DNA of 64,000 bases from Bacteroidota bacterium (lineage in GTDB: Bacteria > Bacteroidota > Ignavibacteria > Ignavibacteriales > Melioribacteraceae): NCBI GenBank assembly GCA_023381535.1, contig JAMCSN010000197.1, forward strand, positions 1-64,000, read 5' to 3'. Positions 10,601-17,984 of the stretch are shown here, one piece after another. Below the pieces are notes generated by a model. That model was not told the DNA's origin. It ran no database searches and saw only the letters and a list, made by a program, of their open reading frames with translations. The translations under genes and the position numbers were made by a program. The stretch's first letter is position 1; every line of letters begins with the position of its first letter.

Positions 10601-10849
10601 TCCGTCCGGTTTTTCCTTTGCGATAACTTTTTCAACGTAGTGCGTGTTGATCGGAAGCAGATAAACTTTGTCCGCCAGGTAATCCGATGTTTGAATTGTT
10701 GCAATGTTGGGATTGATAAGTATGGTTCGGATGCCTTCTTCTTTCAAAGCTTTAATTGCTTGCGAACCAGAGTAATCGAATTCGCCGGCTTCGCCGATTT
10801 TGAGCGCGGAACTTCCTATGATTAAAACTTTTTTAATTTTTTGTTTCAC
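7664..10849 (-). CDS. carB: Carbamoyl phosphate synthase large subunit
   Basis: Large subunit of the enzyme that makes carbamoyl phosphate from bicarbonate, ammonia and two ATP, feeding pyrimidine and arginine synthesis. The protein is internally duplicated. Each half has an ATP-grasp domain, with the glycine-rich and metal-binding segments visible as FGGQTALNCGLAL and VIEVNARLSRSSALASKATG in the first half and MGGQTPNNLALKL and VIECNLRASRSFPFVSKTL in the second. The last 130 or so residues form the MGS-like allosteric domain. 1061 aa matches the usual length of about 1070. Its start overlaps the end of carA by four bases (ATGA), so the two subunits are translationally coupled. Confidence 0.97.
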   Translation of the reverse strand: MKQKIKKVLIIGSSALKIGEAGEFDYSGSQAIKALKEEGIRTILINPNIATIQTSDYLADKVYLLPINTHYVEKVIAKEKPDGIILGFGGQTALNCGLALHREGILKKYKVQVLGTQIDAIENTEDRQLFCNKLAEIDIKFPQSNAVTSISEAVEFAEKIGFPVIIRIAYALGGLGSGICRNKNEVKKLAAKALSYSSQILVEEYLEGWKEIEYEVVRDRFDNCITVCNMENIDPMGIHTGESIVVAPSQTLTNSEYHMLRNVAIKTIRHLGIVGECNIQYALDPNSQDYRVIEVNARLSRSSALASKATGYPLAFVAAKLALGYGLHELPNSITKTTKAFFEPALDYIVVKVPRWDLKKFRLVKRKLGSSMKSVGEVMAIGRKFEETIQKAMRMLDIGVEGLTASRTKVEFEELEEALRNPTEERMFAVVQALKQGFSVDWIHSLTHINKWFLYKIQNVVEIENRIASNKRLSKELLLEAKQHGFSDRQIANVIGKDAHDVYMLRQKYDIHPFIQHIDTLAAEYPAKTNYLYLTYNCAAHDFEFKLKNSIIILGSGPYRIGSSVEFDWCCVNTGKTLRETGYKTVMINCNPETVSTDYDESDALFFEELTTETIWEIYNAVGAKGVVVSMGGQTPNNLALKLHHIGIKILGTSPDSIDMAENRSKFSAMLDQLEIGQPEWSKLSTIQDALQFANKVGYPVLVRPSYVLSGAAMAIATDDFELTGFLQKAVDVSPEHPVVISKFLVNAKELEFDAVAQNGEIVCSAISEHVENAGVHSGDATLVLPAQRTYLETMRQIKQFSADIAKSLNINGPFNIQFLAKDNKVKVIECNLRASRSFPFVSKTLKKNFIEIAAKVIMGQKVETSDDLTFNYDFVGVKAPEFSFTRLEGADPTTGVEMASTGEVACLGQDFDEAFLKALASVGYRFPIKSILISSGTIESKSELLEPTKSLTKLGIKFYATPGTAKFMEANSIPVETLEWPLNGKSPNAADYIKSGKIDLVINIPKNFQEEELNNDYVIRRTAVDYKIPLITNRQLAMRLAEALTNRDPLDLDVKSWDEY

Positions 10850-11928
10850 TTAACATCCTTTAAGAATTCATCGAAGATAAATGACGTATCAACCGGACCC
10901 GGAGCGGCTTCGGGGTGAAACTGCACGCTTCGGAACGGCAGCTTTTCGTGCCGCACACCTTCGTTGGAATAATCATTTAAATTTTCGAACCACGGCTGCC
11001 ATCCTCGCGGTAACGTTTTGGTATCAACGGCAAAACTATGGTTCTGAGAAGTTACGTAACATTTGTTGGAATCAACTTGCTTTACCGGCTGGTTCTGACT
11101 GCGGTGGCCGTATTTAAGTTTGTATGTTTTGGCTCCAGCAGCAAGTGAAAGTATTTGATGTCCCATGCAAATCCCAAGCGTCGGAACTTGTTTTTGAATC
11201 AGCTTCTTTGCCGATACCACGAGTTGTTTGTACACAGCCGGATTACCGGGACCGTTTGAAATTACAGCGCCGTCAAAATCTTCGTTGTCAATATTATAGT
11301 CGTACGGAACGCGGAGAACGGTAACATTTCTTTCCAGAAAATTTGAGATAATGCTTTTCTTGCAGCCGCAGTCGATAAGTAAGATTCGCTTTTTTCCGGT
11401 TCCGTATTTTTCAACATGAGGTACAGTAACTTTCGAAATTAAATTATCAATGTCGGGATTGTAGTACTCAACTTTTTCGTTCCCGACTTCAATCTTACCC
11501 AACATTGTTCCGTGCTCGCGCAAAATTTTTGTCAGCCGCCGCGTATCGATCCCGTATAGTCCTGGAACGGAAAACTTTTTCAGCCATGCGTCCAAACTTT
11601 CAACTGCATTCCAGTGACTGTAGGAAACCGACTCTTCGGAAACAATTAGCGCTTGTATTTGAATTTTCTCGGACTCAAAAAATTCCGGCACATCTTCGTT
11701 GTCGTTCATCGAAGGTACGCCGTAATTGCCGATTAACGGATATGTTAAAACAAGAATCTGACCTTTGTATGACGGATCGGTAAGTGTTTCGGGATAACCT
11801 ACCATGCCGGTATTGAATACGACTTCACCGGCAACCGATTTATGTGTGCCGAATAGCTTACCTTCAAAAATATTTCCATCTTTCAGAATTAACTTTGCGG
11901 TTTTCTTGGTAAGCACTTTCTTACTCAA
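10846..11928 (-). CDS. carA: Carbamoyl phosphate synthase small subunit
   Basis: Glutamine amidotransferase subunit that supplies ammonia to CarB. The N-terminal domain is followed by a class I GATase domain with the oxyanion segment SNGPGNP, the nucleophile cysteine in LGICMGHQ, and the His-Glu pair in QFHPEAAPGP. 360 aa is typical. The start is a TTG codon at 11928: no ATG lies near, and a GGAG site stands about 10 bases upstream. It is the first gene of a carA-carB operon. The non-coding stretch between this gene and the divergent rlpA-like gene should contain its promoter. Confidence 0.96.
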   Translation of the reverse strand: MSKKVLTKKTAKLILKDGNIFEGKLFGTHKSVAGEVVFNTGMVGYPETLTDPSYKGQILVLTYPLIGNYGVPSMNDNEDVPEFFESEKIQIQALIVSEESVSYSHWNAVESLDAWLKKFSVPGLYGIDTRRLTKILREHGTMLGKIEVGNEKVEYYNPDIDNLISKVTVPHVEKYGTGKKRILLIDCGCKKSIISNFLERNVTVLRVPYDYNIDNEDFDGAVISNGPGNPAVYKQLVVSAKKLIQKQVPTLGICMGHQILSLAAGAKTYKLKYGHRSQNQPVKQVDSNKCYVTSQNHSFAVDTKTLPRGWQPWFENLNDYSNEGVRHEKLPFRSVQFHPEAAPGPVDTSFIFDEFLKDVK

Positions 11929-12257
11929 AATTAATGGGCTCCTAATAAGTTAATAACGCGGACTGAGGGGAAAGAATTCAAAATTTGCCGCACGAAAGTA
12001 AAAAATTTATTTGAAGCCTCAAAACGATTTGTTAAAATGAGTTTAATTTAGTTTTTGTCTTAACAATTGAAGTTTTTGGAACTACCCATAAGTGATTCAG
12101 AACAAATCATTTTTTGACTTATCTTTTTATTATTAAACAGTTAAAAGTTTCGTGCAGGGTTATCACGGCTGGTATATCTCTGTACGGTGAGGGCAAAGGG
12201 GAGCGGTTTTTCGCTCCCTTTTCTTATTTTAAAGCAGTTAATGTTTAGGAAGCTTTT
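11929..12257. other. Divergent intergenic region with candidate leader RNA
   Basis: 329 bases with no gene, between carA (minus) and the RlpA-like gene (plus). It must hold the carA promoter. Toward the right, an AT-rich stretch with a TTGACT hexamer near 12115 is followed by a GC-richer segment (about 12150-12198) and an intrinsic terminator at 12199-12224. The layout suggests a short plus-strand transcript of 60-80 nt, either a small RNA or an attenuator leader of the downstream gene. I could not match it to a known riboswitch. Confidence 0.4.
12199..12224 (+). terminator. Intrinsic terminator upstream of rlpA-like gene
   Basis: Perfect 7-bp stem GGGAGCG / CGCTCCC with a T-rich six-base loop, followed by TTTTCTT. 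It stands 34 bases before the GTG start of the next gene and so would end a transcript that begins upstream of that gene. Confidence 0.75.
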
Positions 12258-12686
12258 GTGAGCAACACCTTCAACATAATAGCGCTATTATTTTTGACAT
12301 TCGTTTTATCCTACTGCACTTCTGTTCCCCGCTTTACTTCACGCGACGAACGTTACCGCCGTGAATCCGAAACTCAAAAAGAAGATTTAGAGCGTTATGA
12401 AAATGCCAAAGTTTTGGAAACAGAAGTCGGCACCGCTTCATATTATGCAGACCAGTTCAATAACAAAATTACATACAGCGGGGAAGTTTACGACATGTTC
12501 GGTTTAAGCGCCGCACACCCGGCATATCAAATGGGAACAATAATCCGGGTCACAAATTTGTCGAATGATAAAAGTGTTATCATTCGCGTGAACGACCGGA
12601 TGCCCTTCAGACCCGATAGAATAATCGATCTTTCTCTTGGCTGTGCTCAAGAGCTGGATATGGGCAAGTCGGCATTACAATGGTAA
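12258..12686 (+). CDS. rlpA: RlpA-like double-psi beta-barrel protein, apparent 3' frameshift
   Basis: RlpA-type septal/lytic transglycosylase-like protein of the cell envelope. The hydrophobic N-terminus ends in SYCTS, a poor lipobox because tyrosine precedes the cysteine. The double-psi barrel runs from GTASYYAD (near residue 56) through SGEVYDMFGLSAAHP and VNDRMPFRPDRIIDLS. In this frame the protein ends SALQW at 12686. The adjacent frame continues with ITMVKVEVLEWGTGKK to a stop at 12724, which is exactly the expected family C-terminus. One base therefore seems to be missing near 12666-12673. The GTG start has AGGAAG about six bases upstream. Either the gene lost its tail or the sequence has an error. 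Confidence 0.8.
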   Translation: MSNTFNIIALLFLTFVLSYCTSVPRFTSRDERYRRESETQKEDLERYENAKVLETEVGTASYYADQFNNKITYSGEVYDMFGLSAAHPAYQMGTIIRVTNLSNDKSVIIRVNDRMPFRPDRIIDLSLGCAQELDMGKSALQW

Positions 12687-12818
12687 AAGTTGAAGTGCTT
12701 GAATGGGGAACGGGAAAGAAGTAAACATTCCTTAATACGATTCTACTCTTGTTAAAAGAAGCGAATCCTTTCCGAATTAAATTCATCCTATTGGCAGTAA
12801 AATTAGATTGGAGTTAAA

Positions 12819-13475
12819 ATGTACCTTGATGATCAGATTAAAGCCGAAATGTCCAAACAGCTTTCGGTTTTAACCAAGAACGTTAAATTGGTCATGTTTA
12901 CACAAGAACTTGAATGCCAGTACTGCCGCGAGACAAAACAAATATTAACCGAGCTTTCAGAAGTATCGGATAAAATTTCCCTGGAGGTGAAAAACTTTAT
13001 TAATGATAAAGCGGATGCAGAAAAGTACGGGGTTGATAAAATTCCGGCGACCGTTATTGTTGATGAAAACGGAAAAGATTACGGCATAAAATTCTACGGC
13101 ATTCCGAGCGGTTACGAGTTTGCATCGCTGCTTGAAGACATAAAATTGCTTGGAACCGGAATAACGGGATTCGATCCGCAAACGGAAAATGAAATAAAGA
13201 ATTTGGATTCAGATGTTCACATGCAAGTTTTTGTAACGCCGACATGTCCATACTGTCCGCAGGCGGTTATCACAGCTCACAAGTTTGCATACTTAAATGA
13301 TCGCGTGAAAAGCGATATGATCGAAGCAACCGAGTTTCCGCATCTCTCTAATAAATATAACGTGCGCGGCGTTCCAAGAACTGTAATCAACGAAAATACT
13401 TTTATTGAAGGAGCGGCGCCGGAACAAATGGTTTTCGATAAAGTAAAAGAAGCATTAGCACAGGTTGTTCAATGA
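12819..13475 (+). CDS. Protein disulfide oxidoreductase, two thioredoxin-like domains
   Basis: A 218-residue protein made of two thioredoxin/glutaredoxin-fold units, each with its own active site: CQYC near residue 34 and CPYC near residue 145. Each unit also has a cis-proline loop (KIPATVIV, GVPRTVIN). This is the architecture of the PDO family (glutaredoxin-like domain protein) first known from hyperthermophiles. It has no signal peptide, so it should shuffle or reduce disulfides in the cytoplasm. It opens a four-gene redox cluster: the next gene overlaps its stop by four bases (ATGA). A GGAG site precedes the ATG. Confidence 0.9.
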   Translation: MYLDDQIKAEMSKQLSVLTKNVKLVMFTQELECQYCRETKQILTELSEVSDKISLEVKNFINDKADAEKYGVDKIPATVIVDENGKDYGIKFYGIPSGYEFASLLEDIKLLGTGITGFDPQTENEIKNLDSDVHMQVFVTPTCPYCPQAVITAHKFAYLNDRVKSDMIEATEFPHLSNKYNVRGVPRTVINENTFIEGAAPEQMVFDKVKEALAQVVQ

Positions 13476-13708
13476 ACTGTCCGATAAACAGAATAGAAGC
13501 ATTGAAAAAAATTCTTCCGGTAATTATCGGCGCAGTTTTGGGCTATGCGTATTATTATTTTGTCGGCTGCAGAACCGGATCGTGCCCAATATCCGGCAAC
13601 CCATATATATCAACTGTTTACGGAGCGGTAATAGGTTTAATTTGGAGTTTACTTTCTAGGAAAAAGAAAGAAATCAAAAAAGATGAACCGGATAACGAAG
13701 GAAATTGA
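13472..13708 (+). CDS. Small membrane protein, DUF6132-like
   Basis: A 78-residue protein with two predicted membrane segments (about residues 12-31 and 48-63) around a cysteine-containing loop (FVGCRTGSCPISGNPY), and a lysine-rich cytoplasmic tail. The GCxTGxCPI loop matches the DUF6132 family as I remember it. No function is established. Its start overlaps the PDO gene by four bases and its end overlaps the next gene by 26, so it belongs to the redox operon. The paired cysteines facing the membrane surface make a role in thiol or electron transfer plausible, but that is inference. Confidence 0.75.
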   Translation: MNCPINRIEALKKILPVIIGAVLGYAYYYFVGCRTGSCPISGNPYISTVYGAVIGLIWSLLSRKKKEIKKDEPDNEGN

Positions 13709-13901
13709 AATAGAAGATTTGGTGAAGCAAATTCCCGAATCGGTAACTTATTTGATGGACAACGGAATCAGATGCCTTCGATGCGGCGAACCGATTTGGG
13801 GAACGTTGGAGGCCGCGGCAAAAGAAAAAGGTTTTGATGAACTTCAAATTGAAAAATTTGTAGTTGACTTAAATAAACTTGCAGAGGGCAATTCAAAATA
13901 A
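13683..13901 (+). CDS. DUF1858 domain protein
   Basis: A 72-residue DUF1858 protein. The family is recognisable by the helical start (IEIEDLVKQIPESVTYLMDNGI) and the CLRCGEPIWGTLEAAAKEKG motif with its CxxC pair. DUF1858 domains often occur beside hybrid-cluster proteins and in thiol-redox contexts. Its ATG lies inside the preceding membrane-protein gene (26-base overlap), which indicates coupled translation. The cysteine pair could bind a metal or form a disulfide. Confidence 0.85.
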   Translation: MNRITKEIEIEDLVKQIPESVTYLMDNGIRCLRCGEPIWGTLEAAAKEKGFDELQIEKFVVDLNKLAEGNSK

Positions 13902-13957
13902 TTTTTCTCAGTCGAATTAAATTACTATTTTGGCAAAGTAATAAACCAGAGGAAACA

Positions 13958-14557
13958 ATGGCACAGAAAAAACCAAACAATAAAATTAAAGCCGGCGGAT
14001 TGTCAAAAAAACAGAGGAGCTGGATTTACACGGGATTCTTCATCGGCGTGATTGTATTGCTGTTTGTTATAAACAACATGGGTAACGAATCCGAGCAGGG
14101 TCCTTATCCACCGAATTATGTTCCGGCTGCACAAAGAACTTCTGCGCAAGCGCCGGATTTTAGTCTTCCGACAGCCGACGGAAAAATTTTAAAGCTCTCC
14201 AGTTTAAAAGGAAAAGTTGTAATTATAGATTTTTGGGCAACATGGTGCCCGCCATGCCGCAAAGGTATTCCCGATTTAATCGAGCTGAAGAAAAAATACG
14301 GCAGCAAGGGCTTGGAAATTGTCGGCGTTTCGGTTGACACCCAGACAAAGAATCAAGTTATTCCTTTTATAAAAGATTACGGAATTAATTATCCCGTCGT
14401 TTACGGAAATCAAAACGTAACAGAACTATACGGTGGCATAGAAGCGATTCCAACCACTTTCATTATTGATAAACAAGGGAAGATTGTTGCAAGCTATCAA
14501 GGTTTGATGCCGATATTGACTTACGAAAATCATATCAGAAAGTTATTGGGAAGTTAA
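13958..14557 (+). CDS. TlpA-family thiol:disulfide oxidoreductase, membrane-anchored
   Basis: A thioredoxin-like protein of the TlpA/ResA/AhpC-TSA type. An uncleaved N-terminal membrane anchor (about residues 25-43, WIYTGFFIGVIVLLFVINNM) places the domain outside the inner membrane. The active site WCPPC is near residue 92, and the cis-proline segment AIPTTFII is near residue 168. Such proteins reduce disulfides during cytochrome c maturation or protect envelope thiols. An AGAGGAAA ribosome binding site precedes ATG 13958. It closes the cluster of the PDO, DUF6132 and DUF1858 genes and is immediately followed by a MITE-like repeat. Confidence 0.93.
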   Translation: MAQKKPNNKIKAGGLSKKQRSWIYTGFFIGVIVLLFVINNMGNESEQGPYPPNYVPAAQRTSAQAPDFSLPTADGKILKLSSLKGKVVIIDFWATWCPPCRKGIPDLIELKKKYGSKGLEIVGVSVDTQTKNQVIPFIKDYGINYPVVYGNQNVTELYGGIEAIPTTFIIDKQGKIVASYQGLMPILTYENHIRKLLGS

Positions 14558-14582
14558 AACGAAAAATATATTTCGAACGGAG

Positions 14583-14750
14583 GGGGCTGTTTCAAAAGTA
14601 ATTAGTTATTGAAAATAGGACGCGGATAACACAGATTCACCCCGTGGAATAAATTAAGAATCAATTTTTTTCAAAAACACAAATACTATTCCACGGGGTA
14701 AACAGATTTCCGCTGATTCGTTTTTGAAGAATTACTCTTGAGACAGCCCC
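14583..14750. mobile_element. MITE-like nested inverted-repeat element
   Basis: A non-coding 168-bp unit bounded by 21-bp terminal inverted repeats (14583-14603 and 14730-14750) that match at 19 of 21 positions and begin GGGGCTGT(T/C)TCAA. This end resembles the terminal repeats of several DDE transposon families. Inside lies a second, perfect 13-bp inverted repeat ACCCCGTGGAATA (14639-14651 / 14687-14699). It encodes no transposase, and I see no clear target-site duplication. As RNA it would fold into a long hairpin and may also end transcription of the flanking convergent genes. Confidence 0.7.
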
Positions 14751-14770
14751 TTTTGTTTTAAACGTATTTG

Positions 14771-15124
14771 TTAATTGTGATGATGATCGAAATCTTGATG
14801 AAGATTGTTTCTTACCTGCAGATACTCGCCGTACTGTTCGAGCAGTTCCCAAGAATAAATTCCGAAATCGTAACCGTCTTTCCATTTGATTTGAATTGCA
14901 TAGTTACCGACTATTTCAATTTTGGAAATTTGATACGCCTCATGTTTCAGAGGTGCTTTCTTGGCGGGTTCGTAATGTTTCCAAAGAATAGTTTCGCCTT
15001 TATTTCCGGCGTCGGGCGATTCGTCCCGGAGAAATCTCAACGGGTAATTAATCACCTTCCCGTTATCCCACGTAATTTCGATGTGCTCTTGCTTGTATAG
15101 TTTTATCTTAGTAGGTGTTGCCAT
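14771..15124 (-). CDS. DUF971 domain protein
   Basis: A 117-residue protein of the DUF971 (gamma-butyrobetaine hydroxylase N-terminal-like) family. It shows the paired beta segments IEITWDNGKVINYPLRFLRD and NYAIQIKWKDGYDFGIYSWELL that typify the fold. DUF971 proteins are often linked to iron-sulfur carrier genes in other genomes; here the neighbour is a nucleoside phosphorylase 27 bases upstream on the same strand, so that link is not supported locally. The histidine-rich tail (DFDHHHN) may bind metal. Confidence 0.8.
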   Translation of the reverse strand: MATPTKIKLYKQEHIEITWDNGKVINYPLRFLRDESPDAGNKGETILWKHYEPAKKAPLKHEAYQISKIEIVGNYAIQIKWKDGYDFGIYSWELLEQYGEYLQVRNNLHQDFDHHHN

Positions 15125-15151
15125 ATTAATTTTCTTTCAAAATATTTTTTT

Positions 15152-16477
15152 TCAATCTAGTGAGCAAATTTCAGATGAGATCATCGTTCTAACCAGCCTA
15201 ACCGGTGCAGTTGGAGCCTTAGAAAGTTTGATTGCGGAAAGTAGTTTATTTTTTACGAGATCAACTTTGTCTTTTGTGTCAGTGAAAATTTCCGCAATCA
15301 CGCTTCCTTTTTTGATTCGTTCGCCGATCTTGGGATAGAAAATTATTCCCGCTTTCGGATCGATCTTATCTGCCATAGTCAATCTGCCGGCGCCAAGTTC
15401 CAGCGAAGCCATTCCGATTTGATAATTGTCCGTAGATTGAAGATAGCCCGATTTATCTGCAATAACCATCTCATGTATTTTTGATTTCGGATATTTTTCG
15501 GGATGCTTGATCAATTCAACATTACCGCCTTGAAGTTGAACGATCTCTAAAAATTTATCAAACGCTTTTCCGGCTGCAACAATTTCTTTCGACATCTCGA
15601 TTCCTTCCTTAATCGTTGATGCCTTACCGCCGAGCAAAATCATCGCACCTGATAGCGTCAACGAAAGCTCTGCCAGATTACCTGATGTCTCGCCTTGTAA
15701 AATTTTAATGGATTCGTAAACTTCCAACCAGTTGCCGATATAGTTTCCGAGTGGTTGATTCATATCGGTTATCAACGTAATAACTTTTTTCTTAAAAGCT
15801 TTTGCCGTATTGGTAAGTGAATCGGCAAGTGCAAGTGAGTCGTTATATTTTTTCATGAAAGCACCGGAACCGGTTTTTACATCGAGTACAAGCCCGTCAA
15901 TCCCTTCGGCTAATTTTTTGCTCATGATGCTTGCAGTAATAAGCGGAATTGATTCAACCGTTGCAGTTACGTCCCGAAGCGCATAAATCATTTTATCTGC
16001 CGGCGCAACTTCTTTTGTTTGTCCGGCAAGCACTGCACCGCAACTCTTCAAAACGTTTTTATATTTGGTAAGATTAACATTCGTTTTGAATCCTGGAATT
16101 GCTTCCAATTTATCCAATGTTCCGCCGGTGTGTCCCAGCCCGCGTCCGCTGATCATGGGAACATTAACACCGGCAGCAGCAACAATCGGGGCGAGTATCA
16201 GCGAAGTTTTATCGCCAACTCCACCGGTGGAATGTTTATCAACTTTTTTCCCGCGAATTGAATCAAGATTAACAACACTTCCGCTGTAAAGCATCGCTTT
16301 TGTGAGCCACGCGGTTTCGCGGCTGTTCAAACCATTTAAGTATGCCGCCATTAAGAAAGATGAAAACTGGTAGTCCGGAATTTTTTTCTTCGTAAAACCG
16401 GAAATGAGAAATTTTATTTCGTCTTCGGTTAATGATTTCTTATCGCGCTTCTTCCGGATCAACTCAACAGCATTCAT
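15152..16477 (-). CDS. deoA: Pyrimidine-nucleoside (thymidine) phosphorylase
   Basis: A nucleoside phosphorylase class II enzyme that splits thymidine, deoxyuridine or uridine with phosphate to base and (deoxy)ribose-1-phosphate. The phosphate-binding motif KHSTGGVGDKTSL (near residue 80) and the signature SGRGLGHTGGTLDKLE (near residue 110) are intact. Later residues RDVTATV and SKKLAEG, which line the base pocket, are also present. 441 aa matches the family. Thymidine phosphorylase (deoA) and broader pyrimidine-nucleoside phosphorylase (pdp) cannot be separated by motif alone. It probably forms an operon with the DUF971 gene. Confidence 0.92.
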   Translation of the reverse strand: MNAVELIRKKRDKKSLTEDEIKFLISGFTKKKIPDYQFSSFLMAAYLNGLNSRETAWLTKAMLYSGSVVNLDSIRGKKVDKHSTGGVGDKTSLILAPIVAAAGVNVPMISGRGLGHTGGTLDKLEAIPGFKTNVNLTKYKNVLKSCGAVLAGQTKEVAPADKMIYALRDVTATVESIPLITASIMSKKLAEGIDGLVLDVKTGSGAFMKKYNDSLALADSLTNTAKAFKKKVITLITDMNQPLGNYIGNWLEVYESIKILQGETSGNLAELSLTLSGAMILLGGKASTIKEGIEMSKEIVAAGKAFDKFLEIVQLQGGNVELIKHPEKYPKSKIHEMVIADKSGYLQSTDNYQIGMASLELGAGRLTMADKIDPKAGIIFYPKIGERIKKGSVIAEIFTDTKDKVDLVKNKLLSAIKLSKAPTAPVRLVRTMISSEICSLD

Positions 16478-16494
16478 TTGAACTCCATAAGAAC

Positions 16495-16580
16495 AAGATT
16501 ATGATTAAGATTAAGAGCTCGCCTCGCTTCCCGTCTCGCCTTCGGCTTGCCGAGGCGGACGCTCTTCGAAGCGGGCAAGA
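16495..16580. repeat. Simple repeat plus GC-rich palindromic cluster
   Basis: An AAGATTAAGATTAAGAG-like purine-rich run (about 16495-16516) passes directly into a GC-rich block (16517-16578) built from words such as GCCTCG, CTTGCCGAGGC and GAAGCGGGC with local palindromes. The same words recur at 40530-40650 and 49010-49105. It lies between the divergent deoA and pepT genes. Confidence 0.65.
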
Positions 16581-16707
16581 TTTAAAATTGCCAATCGCAA
16601 TAATTAACAACCTGCCACCGGTAACTAATCTCTTTTCGTTGAAACTCACTGCGATTTTCTATTAACTTTAAGCTACTAATTATCATTCAAACAGAATCGA
16701 GGAAAAA

Positions 16708-17958
16708 ATGTTCGACTCCAACTACAAATTTACCTGCGTTGACCGCTTCCTAAAATACGTAAAATATGATACTCAATCGAATGAAGATTCAACGACATTT
16801 CCAAGCGATCCTAAACAGATTGAACTCTCAAAAGCATTAGTCGAAGAATTAAAACAGATCGGAATGAAAGACGCCGCAATGAATGAATACGGTTATGTTA
16901 TGGCGACTTTACCATCGAATAGCAAGAAGAACGTGCCGGTAATAGGTTTTATCTCGCATGTGGATACAAGTCCGGCTGTAACGGGCACAAATGTTAACCC
17001 GGTGATTCATAAAAATTATCAAGGCGGAGATATTGTTTTGCCGAAAGATCCATCGAGAATTATTGATGCTGCGGGAAATCCGGAATTGCAAGAGATGATC
17101 GGCTTGGACATTATTACAACCGACGGAACTACATTGCTTGGCGCCGATGACAAAGCCGGCATTTCTGAAATTATTGACGCGATGAATTACCTAATCACTC
17201 ACCCGGAAGTAAAGCACGGCACAATTAAAGTTTGTTTTACACCTGATGAGGAAGTGGGACGCGGCACAGAAAAATTTGATGTGACGAAATTTGGCGCGAA
17301 GTACGCATACACAATCGACGGCTCCACTCGCGGTGAAGTTGAAACAGAAACATTCAGCGCCGATGCAGTTGCAATCAAGTTCAACGGAAAAAATGTTCAT
17401 CCCGGATATGCAAAAGGTAAAATGGTTAACGCGGTTAAGATTGCCGCAAGATTTTTAGAAATGCTTCCTAAAGGACATCTTTCGCCGGAGACAACGGAGA
17501 AACGGGAAGGTTATGTTCATCCAACTCAAGTAAACGGAAACGAAACTCAAACCGTCGTGAAATTTATTATCCGCGATTTTTATGCCGATAAGCTGAAAGA
17601 ATTTGAAACGCTATTAAAAGGATTATGCGAAAAAACCGTTGCGCAATTTCCCGGTTCGTCATTCGAGTTTGAGGTTATAGAGCAGTACCGCAACATGAAA
17701 TACATTCTAGATCAGCACCCGCAAGTTGAAGAATATGCAATTGAAGCATTGAAGAAACTTGGAATTACGCCGATTAATTCTTCAATACGCGGCGGCACAG
17801 ACGGTTCACGCTTAAGCTACATGGGATTGCCAACTCCCAACTTATTTGCCGGCGGACATAATTTTCATGCCTACACTGAATATGTTGCTGTTCAGGACAT
17901 GGAAGCCGCGGTGAAAATGATTGTAACTCTTGCAAATGTTTGGGAAGAGAAATCGTAG
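16708..17958 (+). CDS. pepT: Peptidase T (tripeptidase)
   Basis: A cytosolic M20-family zinc aminotripeptidase that removes the N-terminal residue of tripeptides. The metal-binding sequence is intact: HVDTSP (first His and Asp), LLGADDKAG (bridging Asp), PDEEVGRG (general-base Glu and metal Glu), the Asp in YTIDGSTRGE, and the final His in GGHNFHAYTE. The dimerisation (lid) domain lies in the middle. 416 aa is standard. GAGG stands just before the ATG. No operon partner is obvious. Confidence 0.95.
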   Translation: MFDSNYKFTCVDRFLKYVKYDTQSNEDSTTFPSDPKQIELSKALVEELKQIGMKDAAMNEYGYVMATLPSNSKKNVPVIGFISHVDTSPAVTGTNVNPVIHKNYQGGDIVLPKDPSRIIDAAGNPELQEMIGLDIITTDGTTLLGADDKAGISEIIDAMNYLITHPEVKHGTIKVCFTPDEEVGRGTEKFDVTKFGAKYAYTIDGSTRGEVETETFSADAVAIKFNGKNVHPGYAKGKMVNAVKIAARFLEMLPKGHLSPETTEKREGYVHPTQVNGNETQTVVKFIIRDFYADKLKEFETLLKGLCEKTVAQFPGSSFEFEVIEQYRNMKYILDQHPQVEEYAIEALKKLGITPINSSIRGGTDGSRLSYMGLPTPNLFAGGHNFHAYTEYVAVQDMEAAVKMIVTLANVWEEKS

Positions 17959-17984
17959 GCTATAATTTAACAATTGGAGGGAAT

